Source of the DNA: a virus
Reading direction: 5' to 3' (one strand)
IMG/VR virus record: IMGVR_UViG_3300025810_001189
Location: 1-26,308 of that record
Length of the DNA: 26,308 nt
The notes beneath the pieces were generated by a model. It was not told the origin of the DNA and searched no databases. It saw only the letters and a program-made list of their open reading frames with translations. Positions 15,321 through 22,959 of the stretch are shown one piece after another. The position numbers and the translations under genes are program-made. Position 1 is the stretch's first letter, and each line of letters begins with the position of its first letter.

Positions 15321-16051
15321 TACTTGCTCTGTGCTGGAAGTAAATAGCGATACTCTGCAAGTCCACTGTCAACAACAATTTCTGCAACACCGTCGTCACT
15401 GATCTTGAATGTTGTATCTCCGCCGAGACCGAGAATCTTGCTGACTTGTTCAACGGGCCATGCCCATCCGCGTGTTGCTTCACCTGCAACGTCATGTTGG
15501 AATACAAAGTTACCAGCATGTGTGCTATGGTCACCAAAGTAAAACTTAAGGTTTCCATCTTCTGTCTTAGCAATGAATGTAGTCTCTTCACTGTTAGCAC
15601 TGATCATAAACTTGAAACGCTGGATGCTTGCTACTGTAGGCTGGAACTCAATGCCCCAATTTACTTCACGCATTTTAACTGTTTTAAGTTTTTCGTTGAT
15701 AATCTCACTTGCCATAAAGCGATAATCATTTTTAAAGTCGCCGCCTGCATTTTCAAATGCAATACCAACTGGTACGTTTTCGCCATTGCGCTCTTGTGTG
15801 TTAATGCTAATGTTAGCATTTTCTGCATACTCTGGAATACGCAGGATAACACCAAGTTTGTCCAAGTTAGGCATACCAAATGTTCCCATAAAGTCTGCTA
15901 CTGGTGTCTTAGTTGTGGCTTGTAGAATAACACTACGGTCTTCTGCAAGTCCTTCAAATGTTGTGGTTTTGTCTGTGCCTGTTACTTTAACAAGACTAAT
16001 GAAGCCAAGCGAATGTGTATGCTTGACGATGTCGAGTAGATAATCTTTCAT
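15320..16051 (-). CDS. 45: DNA polymerase sliding clamp (T4 gp45-like)
   Basis: 243 residues, close to T4 gp45 (228). There are no enzyme motifs, as expected. The N-terminal half has the clamp pattern of helix then strands (DYLLDIVKHTHSLGF, AEDRSVILQATT), with VADFMGTFGMPNLDKLGVIL resembling the gp45 segment DLNGFLGILSLV. The C-terminal strand AEYRYLLPAQ is typical of marine T4-like clamps. It would encircle DNA as a trimer, hold the polymerase, and in T4 also activate late transcription with gp33 and gp55. It has its own perfect sigma70-type promoter and an AAGGA ribosome site. The DNA polymerase here ends in a clamp-binding-like peptide. Confidence 0.75.
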   Translation of the reverse strand: MKDYLLDIVKHTHSLGFISLVKVTGTDKTTTFEGLAEDRSVILQATTKTPVADFMGTFGMPNLDKLGVILRIPEYAENANISINTQERNGENVPVGIAFENAGGDFKNDYRFMASEIINEKLKTVKMREVNWGIEFQPTVASIQRFKFMISANSEETTFIAKTEDGNLKFYFGDHSTHAGNFVFQHDVAGEATRGWAWPVEQVSKILGLGGDTTFKISDDGVAEIVVDSGLAEYRYLLPAQSK

Positions 16052-16080
16052 CGAAGTTTCCTTATGTTTATAATAGTAGT

Positions 16081-16109
16081 ATTATATTTAGGTTTGGGGT
16101 TAATGTCAA
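16081..16109 (-). promoter_or_regulatory. Perfect sigma70-type promoter for the clamp gene (TTGACA-17-TATAAT)
   Basis: On the minus strand TTGACA (16104-16109), exactly 17 bases, then TATAAT (16081-16086). It sits in the 79-bp gap between the stop at 16131 and the clamp ATG at 16051. RNA would start near 16074, leaving a leader of about 23 nt with an AAGGA site. Confidence 0.88.
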
Positions 16110-16130
16110 TAAAATTTTGGTTTTTGCCAA

Positions 16131-16847
16131 TCAAACATTGTTTTTCTTTTCGTAATAGTTGTAAAATTCTTCTTCATTTTTAAAATAATGTTCTAATAAA
16201 TCTATATCCTTAAGGAAATACTTATTTTTTAGTTTGGCATCTAGGTATGCCTGTGTTATAATATTAGGGTTATCCCATAAATCTTCAATGTAAGGGACTT
16301 GTGTTCTAAATGTATCTACTAAGTGCTGTATGTTTTCATTTTTAAACTTTATATTGTACAACTCCAATATTTCTTTACAAATTTTATTTAAATCTCCTTT
16401 GTAAAAGTCAATGAAGTTTACTACATAGTCTGCATTCATAACAGAATTATAGTCACGTAACATGAGATCAATGGTGTCATGTTCAAAAAAATGTATTCTT
16501 ATCCATTCTCGTATTTCAGCCACACTTGTATTTCCATTGGAAAAATTACAACATTGATTGATACTTTTTGTAAAAGATCTAAGATGAGGATATTTATTTG
16601 CTTTTTCTATGGTGTTAATATGCAGAGCTTCTAAACCAAACGGTGTTCCTATATCATCTTGGCGTATTCCAGACGTCCTTGTAAACATATTAAATAGAAA
16701 CTGTAAATATTCTGATTTGTTAACATTAATTTTAATTAGCCCCGCGGGTGGTAATTTGTTAAGAGTATGAACTGGCTTAAAATCTTGCACAACAATACGA
16801 TGATCATATACAGTATGGCTAGATTCTTTTAAGTCTCCGTATATCAT
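16131..16847 (-). CDS. AT-rich protein of unknown function, possibly P-loop/sulfotransferase-like
   Basis: From the first ATG (16847) the product is 238 residues, but that ATG has no good ribosome site. The frame stays open upstream to a codon ATA at 16911-16913, which has a well-placed GGAG, and the added 22 residues contain a nucleotide-loop-like motif (see the separate entry). The body is rich in Asn, Lys, Ile and Phe, with helices such as IREWIRIHFFEHDTIDLML and a C-terminal run of charged and aromatic residues. A sulfotransferase-like or other P-loop fold is my best guess, with low certainty. GC is about 30% by eye, lower than the clamp and polymerase genes around it, suggesting recent transfer. 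Confidence 0.65.
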   Translation of the reverse strand: MIYGDLKESSHTVYDHRIVVQDFKPVHTLNKLPPAGLIKINVNKSEYLQFLFNMFTRTSGIRQDDIGTPFGLEALHINTIEKANKYPHLRSFTKSINQCCNFSNGNTSVAEIREWIRIHFFEHDTIDLMLRDYNSVMNADYVVNFIDFYKGDLNKICKEILELYNIKFKNENIQHLVDTFRTQVPYIEDLWDNPNIITQAYLDAKLKNKYFLKDIDLLEHYFKNEEEFYNYYEKKNNV

Positions 16848-16913
16848 ATAATTTAAAAGATAGACTAAAAAATTACCATGTGAGCCGGGAGGAAATAAAA
16901 TGAGATGTGCTAT
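16848..16913 (-). other. In-frame upstream extension with probable AUA start
   Basis: Reading upstream of the ATG at 16847, codons stay open for 22 triplets back to ATA (16911-16913); two codons before that is an in-frame TAA. The sequence GGAG lies 7 nt before the ATA, the ideal distance. The added residues read (I/M)AHLILFPPGSHGNFLVYLL, a strand followed by a Gly-rich loop and a helix, as at the N-terminus of sulfotransferases and other P-loop enzymes. I infer that translation starts here, either at a true AUA codon or at an ATG altered by mutation or assembly error. Confidence 0.55.
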
Positions 16914-16947
16914 TTTTTAACTCCTAAAGGTAGTGTTAGTTCGTCTG

Positions 16948-17874
16948 CTAGGAACATTCATCAGTTATAATTTCAACTAGTGGAGCACTTAGTTTTTGTG
17001 TAGTTAGACCACCAGGTTTTCTGACTATCATCCAACTATTTGCTTCTCGGAAACACTGTTCCTTTACAATGTCGAATCCAAGCATTTCTACCATACTCGC
17101 CATAAGTGTTCTAGTATTATATGCGCGATAGCTGGCGTTGCCTGCGCATAACTTCAGACTAGCTATGTTTTCACAATCATTATAGGTAAAAATAAAATAG
17201 CCGCCTGGTTGTAGTATGTTATAAACTTTACGCATCTCATCTTTAATAGGATCAATGGGCCAAAATTCGTAGCAGTTAATACTTGTTGCTAACCCTAACT
17301 GACCTTGCGGCAAATTGTCTAGATCATTGTAGATCATTAAACGCTTTTCTGCAAAAAAACTGTTAAACTTGCTACGAATGCTATCTATATCTGCAATGTT
17401 TCCTGTATACACATAAAGAGGATCACAAGCAAGCATGCTTTCTGTAAGTACACCTGTGCTAGGATTAAGTTCAACTCCAGCGAACCGCCAACTGCTATAG
17501 TAACCTACGTCAGATGAAATTTCTTTAATAATTTCTTTGTCACGGATAGCTCTTTCTTGTGTTAATTCTAAGTTTCTATTTTCAGTTGCAAACGTGTCGT
17601 AGTTTTTACGAAGTAACACTAGTTCTTCTTTTCTGAGTAATTCACTAGTTTTTTTATTAATACTATGCAATACATTGTTGTAACGGAAACTAAGTTTCCT
17701 TAGCTGAGTACAAATATCGTCTAATTCATCATATAATGATTGATCTTGCCAGTACTTTGATTGTTCTCGGAAGAATGTTTTTTTTGTGTCTATTGTTGCA
17801 TCAAGATCAAACTCGTGGTCTTTGTTATCTCGCAAAAAGCGACTAAACAAAATCATTTTATCTACAAGTCTCAT
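16948..17874 (-). CDS. SAM-dependent methyltransferase-like protein with N-terminal coiled region
   Basis: 308 residues. The first 120 or so are charged and helical (DELDDICTQLRKLSFRYNN, then LLRKNYDTFATENRNLELTQ), likely a coiled coil. The C-terminal part looks like a class I methyltransferase: YYSSWRFAGVELNPST, ACDPLYVYTG, an acidic strand, then the family strand YNILQPGGYFIFTYND and a final ANSWMIVRKP. The glycine-rich SAM motif I is weak, so activity is uncertain. A good ribosome site (AGGAG, 6 nt) and a T4-type late promoter lie upstream. AT-rich relative to the polymerase gene. The substrate is unknown; sugar methylation is one option. Confidence 0.65.
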   Translation of the reverse strand: MRLVDKMILFSRFLRDNKDHEFDLDATIDTKKTFFREQSKYWQDQSLYDELDDICTQLRKLSFRYNNVLHSINKKTSELLRKEELVLLRKNYDTFATENRNLELTQERAIRDKEIIKEISSDVGYYSSWRFAGVELNPSTGVLTESMLACDPLYVYTGNIADIDSIRSKFNSFFAEKRLMIYNDLDNLPQGQLGLATSINCYEFWPIDPIKDEMRKVYNILQPGGYFIFTYNDCENIASLKLCAGNASYRAYNTRTLMASMVEMLGFDIVKEQCFREANSWMIVRKPGGLTTQKLSAPLVEIITDECS

Positions 17875-17889
17875 TGAACTCTCCTAGTG

Positions 17890-17897
17890 TATTTATA
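17890..17897 (-). promoter_or_regulatory. T4-type late promoter (TATAAATA)
   Basis: The minus strand reads TATAAATA at 17890-17897, an exact match to the gp55-dependent late promoter of T4-like phages. It lies between the polymerase stop (17906) and the methyltransferase-like ATG (17874). A start about 5-6 nt downstream would place the leader just ahead of its AGGAG site. This is the only exact copy I noticed in an intergenic position. Confidence 0.6.
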
Positions 17898-17905
17898 TGC
17901 GTACA

Positions 17906-20566
17906 TTACTCAAAGGAGAATAAATCATCAAATGTGTTTGCAGTTTGCGTTGCACCTTTAAGATCCCATTTGAGAACACTGAGCAAGTTATCAATCTTTT
18001 GATCTACGATAGTTGCTTCCATCAGTCCATTATCAAAAGGCATGTCTTTAAACCACTGTGGCAAATGTGTTTCGTCTGTGGGATAGCCAATGCTAGTCCA
18101 GCCCAGAGGATTGCTTTTTAGTTTACACACAATAGTTTTAGCACCATCCATAATCTCTTGGCTATACTTGTCGCCATTCATCTTACGCATGTTGTTCCAG
18201 TTCATTGCTGCTCTCACATGTCCGGGCATGTTTGCTTTACCAAGTCGCTTTTCTTCTGCTGCATACTTGGTCAAGTTGTTAACACGCTTGGGTGTGCCTT
18301 TTTCCCAACCTGGACGCTCGTGGAAGTTGTTTTTGAATTCTTTGATCTTTTCAATAATTTCTTCACGTTGGCTACCAGTCAGTACATCCAATAGTAGTTC
18401 ACTCATAAAGTCCTGCATAACCTTAGGTGTGTCACTGCGCTTTAGATCTAATCCCATTGCTTTTACTTTGCCGGGCTTGCCATCTGTGTCCAAACGGAAA
18501 CCTTCTAAATCATAGATTAGTGCTGCATAACGCTTCTTGGTAATGTATAGACCTTTGGTTGCAACAATCTCTCTGCCGCCTTTAATGATCTCACCATTTG
18601 CTCTTGGACAATGAAAAGCACGTTCCATGAACACTGGAAACTCTAAGTTAACTTGATCTGCAATACCATCATAGAGTTGTGCAACAATCTCTTTGGTCCA
18701 TTCTTGTCGCCCTGCCTCAACATCCTCTTGCATCATGGGCCATGCACTAAAGTATACCGAATCGGTATCGCCATATACAATAGCATCGCCTACATGGTCT
18801 TCTTTTCCTGTAAGTAGTGCGTTAACAGTTTCAGCCATTCGCTTGCTGATGCACCGTCCAGTAAGAGTTGTTGATTGCCCGATGCGATGGTCAAAGAAAC
18901 GGCAACCTGGATTAAGAATAGCACCATATAAACTATTAAGATTAATCTTCTTAACTAATTGTCGCTTGTCCCAATACTCAACATCACCTTGTTCATCCTT
19001 TGCACGTTTCAGTTCCTTCTGCATATCTTTACGCTCTGCATACCAGCGTTCAAGCAGTGCAGGGATAATGCCCTTGCGTTCATATGTAAAGATAGTACCG
19101 TTAGCACTAAGCGTCCAAGGCTGATTGCTGTCAAATATAAGACACCAAACATCATACGCACTGAGTGTATCCTCGTCACCGTTCTCCCAGTCAATGGTAA
19201 TCTCAGTGCCACGTTCCATGTTCATAACTGCTTGATACTCTTTACTACCAAACTCGCCTTCCCATGCATCAGCAAAACTTTTTTTGTCTGCCATCTTTGT
19301 GCGCACTGCATGTTCGGTCATTGTTTGACGCAGTTGTCCTACCACAGTTTCTGGACCCATGTTAAGCGCACGAATTACACTAGGATACAAACTGTTGATG
19401 TCGATAGCACCAATCCAGTCATGCAATCCTTTTTTAGGATATGCAACATATGCACCTGCAGCAGTAGTATGTTCGCCATCTCTGTTTTTACGATTGGGAA
19501 CAACCATACCACGAGCATGTGCGTCATTGATAATTGCTTGTTCTGTCACAGCAACAGCACCCATAGTAGTCATCAGCAGCACAGTGTTCTCATGTGCCAG
19601 CACATTACTTAGGTCAATAAAGCGTAGTTTTTTGTCCAGTTTGTTTAGCAGCGCAGTATCTTGTCTGTTATAATCGATAAACTTTTCAAAGTCTTGATTG
19701 TATAACTGATCCAGTGTGCCTTCATATGCAACCTTGCGTTCATCTAGTTCATGTTCGCCAATACTATCGAGAGTATAACTGTGTCGTTCTTCATATGTAT
19801 ACTTGCGATACAGTTGCATGTAATCCAAGTGTACACGCCCTACTAGATCAAATGTTTGACTTTCTTTACCAAAGCGTTCAAATGTACGCTTACGAGGTTG
19901 TTGACCGAACAAACACCATTTGCGGTTATCATCTTTACTAAGCACACGAGTAATACGATTAATTGTATAGGGTATATCATATCCTTCACTGTTCCAACCA
20001 CTTATAATATCTGCATCATCTAACAAGTCTAAAAACACTTGTAGCATCTCTGCTTCACTGGTAAACAGATATGTGTTATCAAAACGTTTTGTTAGATCCT
20101 TAGCAGTTTCCATTGTCATACTACCAGGTGGGATAGCCAATGTAACAAGTGTGTCTGTCCAGTCTAAGTATATACTAATTGCCGTAATAGGATTAAAAGG
20201 ATCCTCAGGACTACTATAGCCTTTTTCTTTGTGGAAGTCTACCTCAATATCGAAAAAAGCAGTTTGTAGTTTAGGAGCATCAGCGTTTAGATAGTTGTCT
20301 GCCAAACAACGGAACACAGGATTGATGTCACTTTCCCATACGCCTTTGCTACCTTGGATTTTAAGTTCACGTTGGAACTCTTTGCGATTGCGTGTAGCAA
20401 ATCTACTCACAGGTTTGTCATATATAGTTTTGTATTTGCCACGTGGATCATCATAGTAAAACACATAGTTGGCAGGATACTCCTGGTATGTTCTCTTTCC
20501 ATTCACACGTTCGACTACATGTATCCTGTCACGTTCTCTGTCAAAATATGCGTCTACATAACTCAT
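17906..20566 (-). CDS. 43: DNA polymerase, family B, T4 gp43-like
   Basis: 886 residues from the ATG at 20566, close to T4 gp43 (898). This start overlaps the previous stop (TGATG) and has GGAG 7 nt before; an in-frame ATG at 20626 would add 20 residues inside the upstream gene. The 3'-5' exonuclease motifs are AFFDIEVDF (D106, E108), SGWNSEGYD (N192, D197) and YNRQD (Y299, D303). Polymerase motif A is DINSLYPS (from D389), motif B is KKINLNSLYG (539-548), motif C is YGDTDS (598-603), and KKRY follows. The last residues DDLFSFE resemble the clamp-binding tail of gp43. It replicates the phage genome together with the clamp encoded downstream. Confidence 0.97.
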   Translation of the reverse strand: MSYVDAYFDRERDRIHVVERVNGKRTYQEYPANYVFYYDDPRGKYKTIYDKPVSRFATRNRKEFQRELKIQGSKGVWESDINPVFRCLADNYLNADAPKLQTAFFDIEVDFHKEKGYSSPEDPFNPITAISIYLDWTDTLVTLAIPPGSMTMETAKDLTKRFDNTYLFTSEAEMLQVFLDLLDDADIISGWNSEGYDIPYTINRITRVLSKDDNRKWCLFGQQPRKRTFERFGKESQTFDLVGRVHLDYMQLYRKYTYEERHSYTLDSIGEHELDERKVAYEGTLDQLYNQDFEKFIDYNRQDTALLNKLDKKLRFIDLSNVLAHENTVLLMTTMGAVAVTEQAIINDAHARGMVVPNRKNRDGEHTTAAGAYVAYPKKGLHDWIGAIDINSLYPSVIRALNMGPETVVGQLRQTMTEHAVRTKMADKKSFADAWEGEFGSKEYQAVMNMERGTEITIDWENGDEDTLSAYDVWCLIFDSNQPWTLSANGTIFTYERKGIIPALLERWYAERKDMQKELKRAKDEQGDVEYWDKRQLVKKINLNSLYGAILNPGCRFFDHRIGQSTTLTGRCISKRMAETVNALLTGKEDHVGDAIVYGDTDSVYFSAWPMMQEDVEAGRQEWTKEIVAQLYDGIADQVNLEFPVFMERAFHCPRANGEIIKGGREIVATKGLYITKKRYAALIYDLEGFRLDTDGKPGKVKAMGLDLKRSDTPKVMQDFMSELLLDVLTGSQREEIIEKIKEFKNNFHERPGWEKGTPKRVNNLTKYAAEEKRLGKANMPGHVRAAMNWNNMRKMNGDKYSQEIMDGAKTIVCKLKSNPLGWTSIGYPTDETHLPQWFKDMPFDNGLMEATIVDQKIDNLLSVLKWDLKGATQTANTFDDLFSFE

Positions 20567-20874
20567 CAAAGAGCTCCAATTAGTTGTACTAATGCGTAAA
20601 TGTTCATTATTGTGAACCAACTGCACAACACAAAGGCAAATGCTGCTTTTCTTATTATAGTACTAACTGCACCCAAAATGCTACCTATAAGATACAGTGG
20701 TACAAATTGCCAGCCATTGGGATCGAGGATAGTAAAACTCAATATTGCACTGGCACTGATAAGCATCACTGCTTCAATTAGTTCGCAGTAAAATGCCAAT
20801 GGACTCAGTTTATAACTGTTCTCAAAGAACTCGTATATTGCTTTTGTGTAAGCAAATTTTCTAATACGATGCAT
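20566..20874 (-). CDS. Small membrane protein, 102 residues
   Basis: After a basic N-terminus (MHRIRKFAYTKAIYEFF) the protein has about three hydrophobic segments: LIEAVMLISASAILSFTI, VPLYLIGSILGAVSTII and FAFVLCSWFTIMNIYALV. It should sit in the host inner membrane. No family is recognised. It starts right after the DsbA-like gene (TAAATG) and ends on the polymerase start codon (TGATG), an unexpected place for a membrane protein. A role in superinfection exclusion or in anchoring replication to the membrane are guesses only. Confidence 0.7.
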   Translation of the reverse strand: MHRIRKFAYTKAIYEFFENSYKLSPLAFYCELIEAVMLISASAILSFTILDPNGWQFVPLYLIGSILGAVSTIIRKAAFAFVLCSWFTIMNIYALVQLIGAL

Positions 20875-21132
20875 TTAGATTTTGCCTACAGTAGCAAGAA
20901 TATTCTCTAGCTCACTGTATTCATCACTGTGCTTTTCAAAATCTGCTTTGTATGCTGTGCGCAATGCCTTTTTAAGCACTGTTGGCTTGATCTGCATTTC
21001 TTCTGCAATGGCTTTAATAGTATCATTGAGACCATCATTGAGATCGTCAACTTCCTGCATTACAGTAATGCCTTCATTTACTAGTTGTGTTAGTTTTGCC
21101 TTTTCTTCAGGCCCGAAAACTCTGTCACTCAT
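20875..21132 (-). CDS. dsbA: DsbA-like small double-stranded-DNA-binding protein
   Basis: 85 residues, compared with 89 for T4 DsbA. The pattern DDLNDGLNDTIKAIAEEM, PTVLKKALRTAYKADFEKH, SDEYSELENILATVGKI fits the T4 protein's helical layout (NELIKDIRIRAKDELG, FNRLLALYHKDNRD, VVELYDTVF). In T4, DsbA binds duplex DNA and favours late-promoter complexes. The gene has a perfect sigma70-type promoter of its own and a strong ribosome site (AAGGAG). It would be the first gene of a unit carrying the membrane protein and DNA polymerase. Recognition is by pattern, so moderate confidence. Confidence 0.65.
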   Translation of the reverse strand: MSDRVFGPEEKAKLTQLVNEGITVMQEVDDLNDGLNDTIKAIAEEMQIKPTVLKKALRTAYKADFEKHSDEYSELENILATVGKI

Positions 21133-21160
21133 GTGAGTACTCCTTGTTGATTATTGCTTT

Positions 21161-21189
21161 ATTATATATGTATATGGGAGAAGTGTCAA
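21161..21189 (-). promoter_or_regulatory. Perfect sigma70-type promoter for dsbA-like/polymerase unit (TTGACA-17-TATAAT)
   Basis: TTGACA (21184-21189) and TATAAT (21161-21166) on the minus strand are separated by exactly 17 bases. The -35 box contains the TGA stop codon of the preceding cupin-like gene (21186-21188). The start of RNA should be near 21154, with a leader of about 22 nt and AAGGAG before the ATG at 21132. Confidence 0.88.
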
Positions 21190-21464
21190 CTAATATGTTG
21201 AGTTATTTCAACTGTAAGGTCTGACTTGCCTTTGATAAGTCTGTGATATACTCGTTCAGGAATAAAGTAATCTCTGCCAGGAACTAGTACCACAGGTAAA
21301 CTGTTGTCTAACTGTAGACACCATCCTGCACCTTCTAACACACGAACTGTACGATCCTCAGCATCACGGTGCCAGCAAAGGTCACTGTTATCTGCGTGTT
21401 CTCGAAATGTTCTTTGTTTAATGTTAGGTGCGACTTGGGTTTCCTCGTAAGGTTTTACCACCAT
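21186..21464 (-). CDS. Small cupin-like protein, 92 residues
   Basis: A single small beta-barrel is suggested: LCWHRDAEDRTVRVLEGAGW (with a possible metal-ligand His), LQLDNSLPVVLVPGRDYFIP, and VYHRLIKGKSDLTVEI with a second His. This order (H…E…G, then PG…IP…H) is that of cupin domains. Small cupin-like proteins occur in marine T4-like phages, with no known role to my knowledge. The ATG overlaps the end of the upstream head-type gene by 10 bp (ATGGTGGTAA). Confidence 0.65.
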   Translation of the reverse strand: MVVKPYEETQVAPNIKQRTFREHADNSDLCWHRDAEDRTVRVLEGAGWCLQLDNSLPVVLVPGRDYFIPERVYHRLIKGKSDLTVEITQHIS

Positions 21465-22651
21465 TGTCCGCCTTTAACTCCTAAAGCCTTGTAACGTGGA
21501 GTTCTGCAACTCCAATAACGAGCAGTAGTTTTATCATTTGCTGTTTTGCACTTGTGTCGTGCTACAAAACTTTTAACTGCACCTCTGTCTTTTGCTTTTA
21601 CGCTAAGTCCAGTTGTGTCGCCCCATGATACTTTGATCACATTGCCTTTTTTATTCTTTGTGTATACATAAAACTTCTTACTACCGCCACGCTTTGGGCT
21701 GTTAAGTTTTACTTTGCGTCCTTGATACTCTGCTTCTGAAATGTCATTTTTAGCAAAGTTCATTAAATTTTCATATGACTGGCTAATATATTTTATAATT
21801 TTAAATTTGTTTTGTGTCGTGCCTGCTCGGTTAATTTTCGATAGTACAATCTCTGCTATGTTACTAGGTACTTTTACAGTTTTGCTATTGTCAAAAATAA
21901 CATCTTTTTGTCCGTTCATCGAAATAGATTTAAGTAATTGAGCCTGCACGCCTTCTCCGTCATATTTTGTTTCATCAGACACAGGAAAGTCATATGCAGT
22001 CAAATCCATTTGAAAAGGGTTTTGTTTGCGCTCATCAAGTTCTTCTTCAATAACTTCCATTGGAACATCTAGTGGTACTAGTTCGCCTTCTACCATAATA
22101 CATTCACCAATATCTGTGTCTAGCAGTTCTTCGTCTTGCCAATCTAAATTTAAGTGTTCACGAACTACACGAACTTGGCGATAAAATTCTGTAAACGCTG
22201 GCGAACCTGCACGGAACATACACTCTGTAAATGGGATACCTTGTTTAACATGTTCGCGAATAGCATTTTGAATGTCATCCATTGCAATCTTTACATTACT
22301 TGCACTATTTTTTGGATCAAATGTTACAGGTTTTACACGTTGAATAGTACTTTGACCGGCACCCTGCCTCTGATCTACTTTGGCTTGCTTCTGCATTGCT
22401 GTTCTTTCTTGATTATCTGCTTGTTTTAAAGCACTATTTAGATCATCTCTTGTTTGTTTTGTTATATGAGCATAGTCATTGTATCTTTGGTTATCTGTAC
22501 TAATTCGATTAGCAAAATCTCTAACTCTATGATTCCTAACTTTATCTTGCATTGAGATACTTTTGTCAGCAACAGGTGTATTAACAACTGCAATAGTTCC
22601 CGGCTTTTTAGGAGGCACTGGCTGCTCTGTAATAAATTCACTTGCTCTCAT
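21455..22651 (-). CDS. Probable head-associated/internal protein with capsid-targeting-like N-terminus, 398 residues
   Basis: The N-terminus MRASEFITEQP resembles the T4 capsid-targeting sequence (MKTYQEFIAEA) and has I-T-E, a prohead-protease-like (I/L)-x-E site, at residues 7-9. The middle is polar and charged (DKVRNHRVRDFANRI, NSALKQADNQERTAM). The C-terminal 90 residues are basic: EYQGRKVKLNSPKRGG, FYVYTKNKKGNVIKVSWGD, then a His/Cys module SFVARHKCKTAND…ARYWSC. I believe that last module recurs in marine phage proteins of unknown function. The start is coupled to the upstream stop (TAATG). I infer packaging inside the head; a non-virion role is not excluded. Confidence 0.7.
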   Translation of the reverse strand: MRASEFITEQPVPPKKPGTIAVVNTPVADKSISMQDKVRNHRVRDFANRISTDNQRYNDYAHITKQTRDDLNSALKQADNQERTAMQKQAKVDQRQGAGQSTIQRVKPVTFDPKNSASNVKIAMDDIQNAIREHVKQGIPFTECMFRAGSPAFTEFYRQVRVVREHLNLDWQDEELLDTDIGECIMVEGELVPLDVPMEVIEEELDERKQNPFQMDLTAYDFPVSDETKYDGEGVQAQLLKSISMNGQKDVIFDNSKTVKVPSNIAEIVLSKINRAGTTQNKFKIIKYISQSYENLMNFAKNDISEAEYQGRKVKLNSPKRGGSKKFYVYTKNKKGNVIKVSWGDTTGLSVKAKDRGAVKSFVARHKCKTANDKTTARYWSCRTPRYKALGVKGGQWW

Positions 22652-22959
22652 TAGTTACTCACATTCTTTGCTTTGCCTTTGCGGCTCTTATTTGGATCTT
22701 CTCTACGCTTGCGTTTTACTGCTCTTGCAATACCCGCCTTGCCATCTTTTTTACCATCGCCATCTTTGTCTGCGTTGCGCAATTTTGCTGCAGCACTCTT
22801 ACTCAAACACTTGGGCTTTGACTTTCCTTTAGTATCGCCACACTTGCCAATGCGATTACCTGATCCATCATAAGCATCCCAGCCACCGCCTCCAGCGCCG
22901 CCCTTTTTGCCTTTGCCGAACCACGCTCTCAAATCTTCATGTAGTTCGTAAGCTCGCAT
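22651..22959 (-). CDS. Small basic Gly/Lys/Cys-rich protein with capsid-targeting-like N-terminus
   Basis: 102 residues from the ATG at 22959, which overlaps the previous stop (TAATG); the longer frame to 23007 is inside the upstream gene. It starts MRAYELHEDLRAWFGKG, with L-H-E at residues 6-8 as a possible prohead-protease site. A glycine-rich linker leads to GGWDAYDGSGNRIGKCGD, KPKCLSKSAAAKLRNADKDG and a very basic tail (RAVKRKRREDPNKSRKGK). The composition suits nucleic-acid binding inside a capsid. The WDAYD…GKCGD…KPKC module looks like a domain of unknown function seen in other phages. Confidence 0.68.
   Translation of the reverse strand: MRAYELHEDLRAWFGKGKKGGAGGGGWDAYDGSGNRIGKCGDTKGKSKPKCLSKSAAAKLRNADKDGDGKKDGKAGIARAVKRKRREDPNKSRKGKAKNVSN

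Noticed and set aside
15446-15925. Plus-strand frame (159 codons) opposite the clamp gene
   Set aside because: Cys/Phe/Asn-rich composition and full overlap with the clamp coding frame indicate a shadow.
16104-16133. Weak hairpin (TTGG-loop-CCAA) followed by T-rich DNA as a terminator before the clamp promoter
   Set aside because: The stem is only four base pairs, too weak for a convincing rho-independent terminator.
18959-19612. Long plus-strand frame (217 codons) opposite the DNA polymerase gene
   Set aside because: It lies wholly antisense to confirmed polymerase motifs, is rich in Cys, His and Ser as expected for a shadow frame, and has no neighbours on the plus strand.
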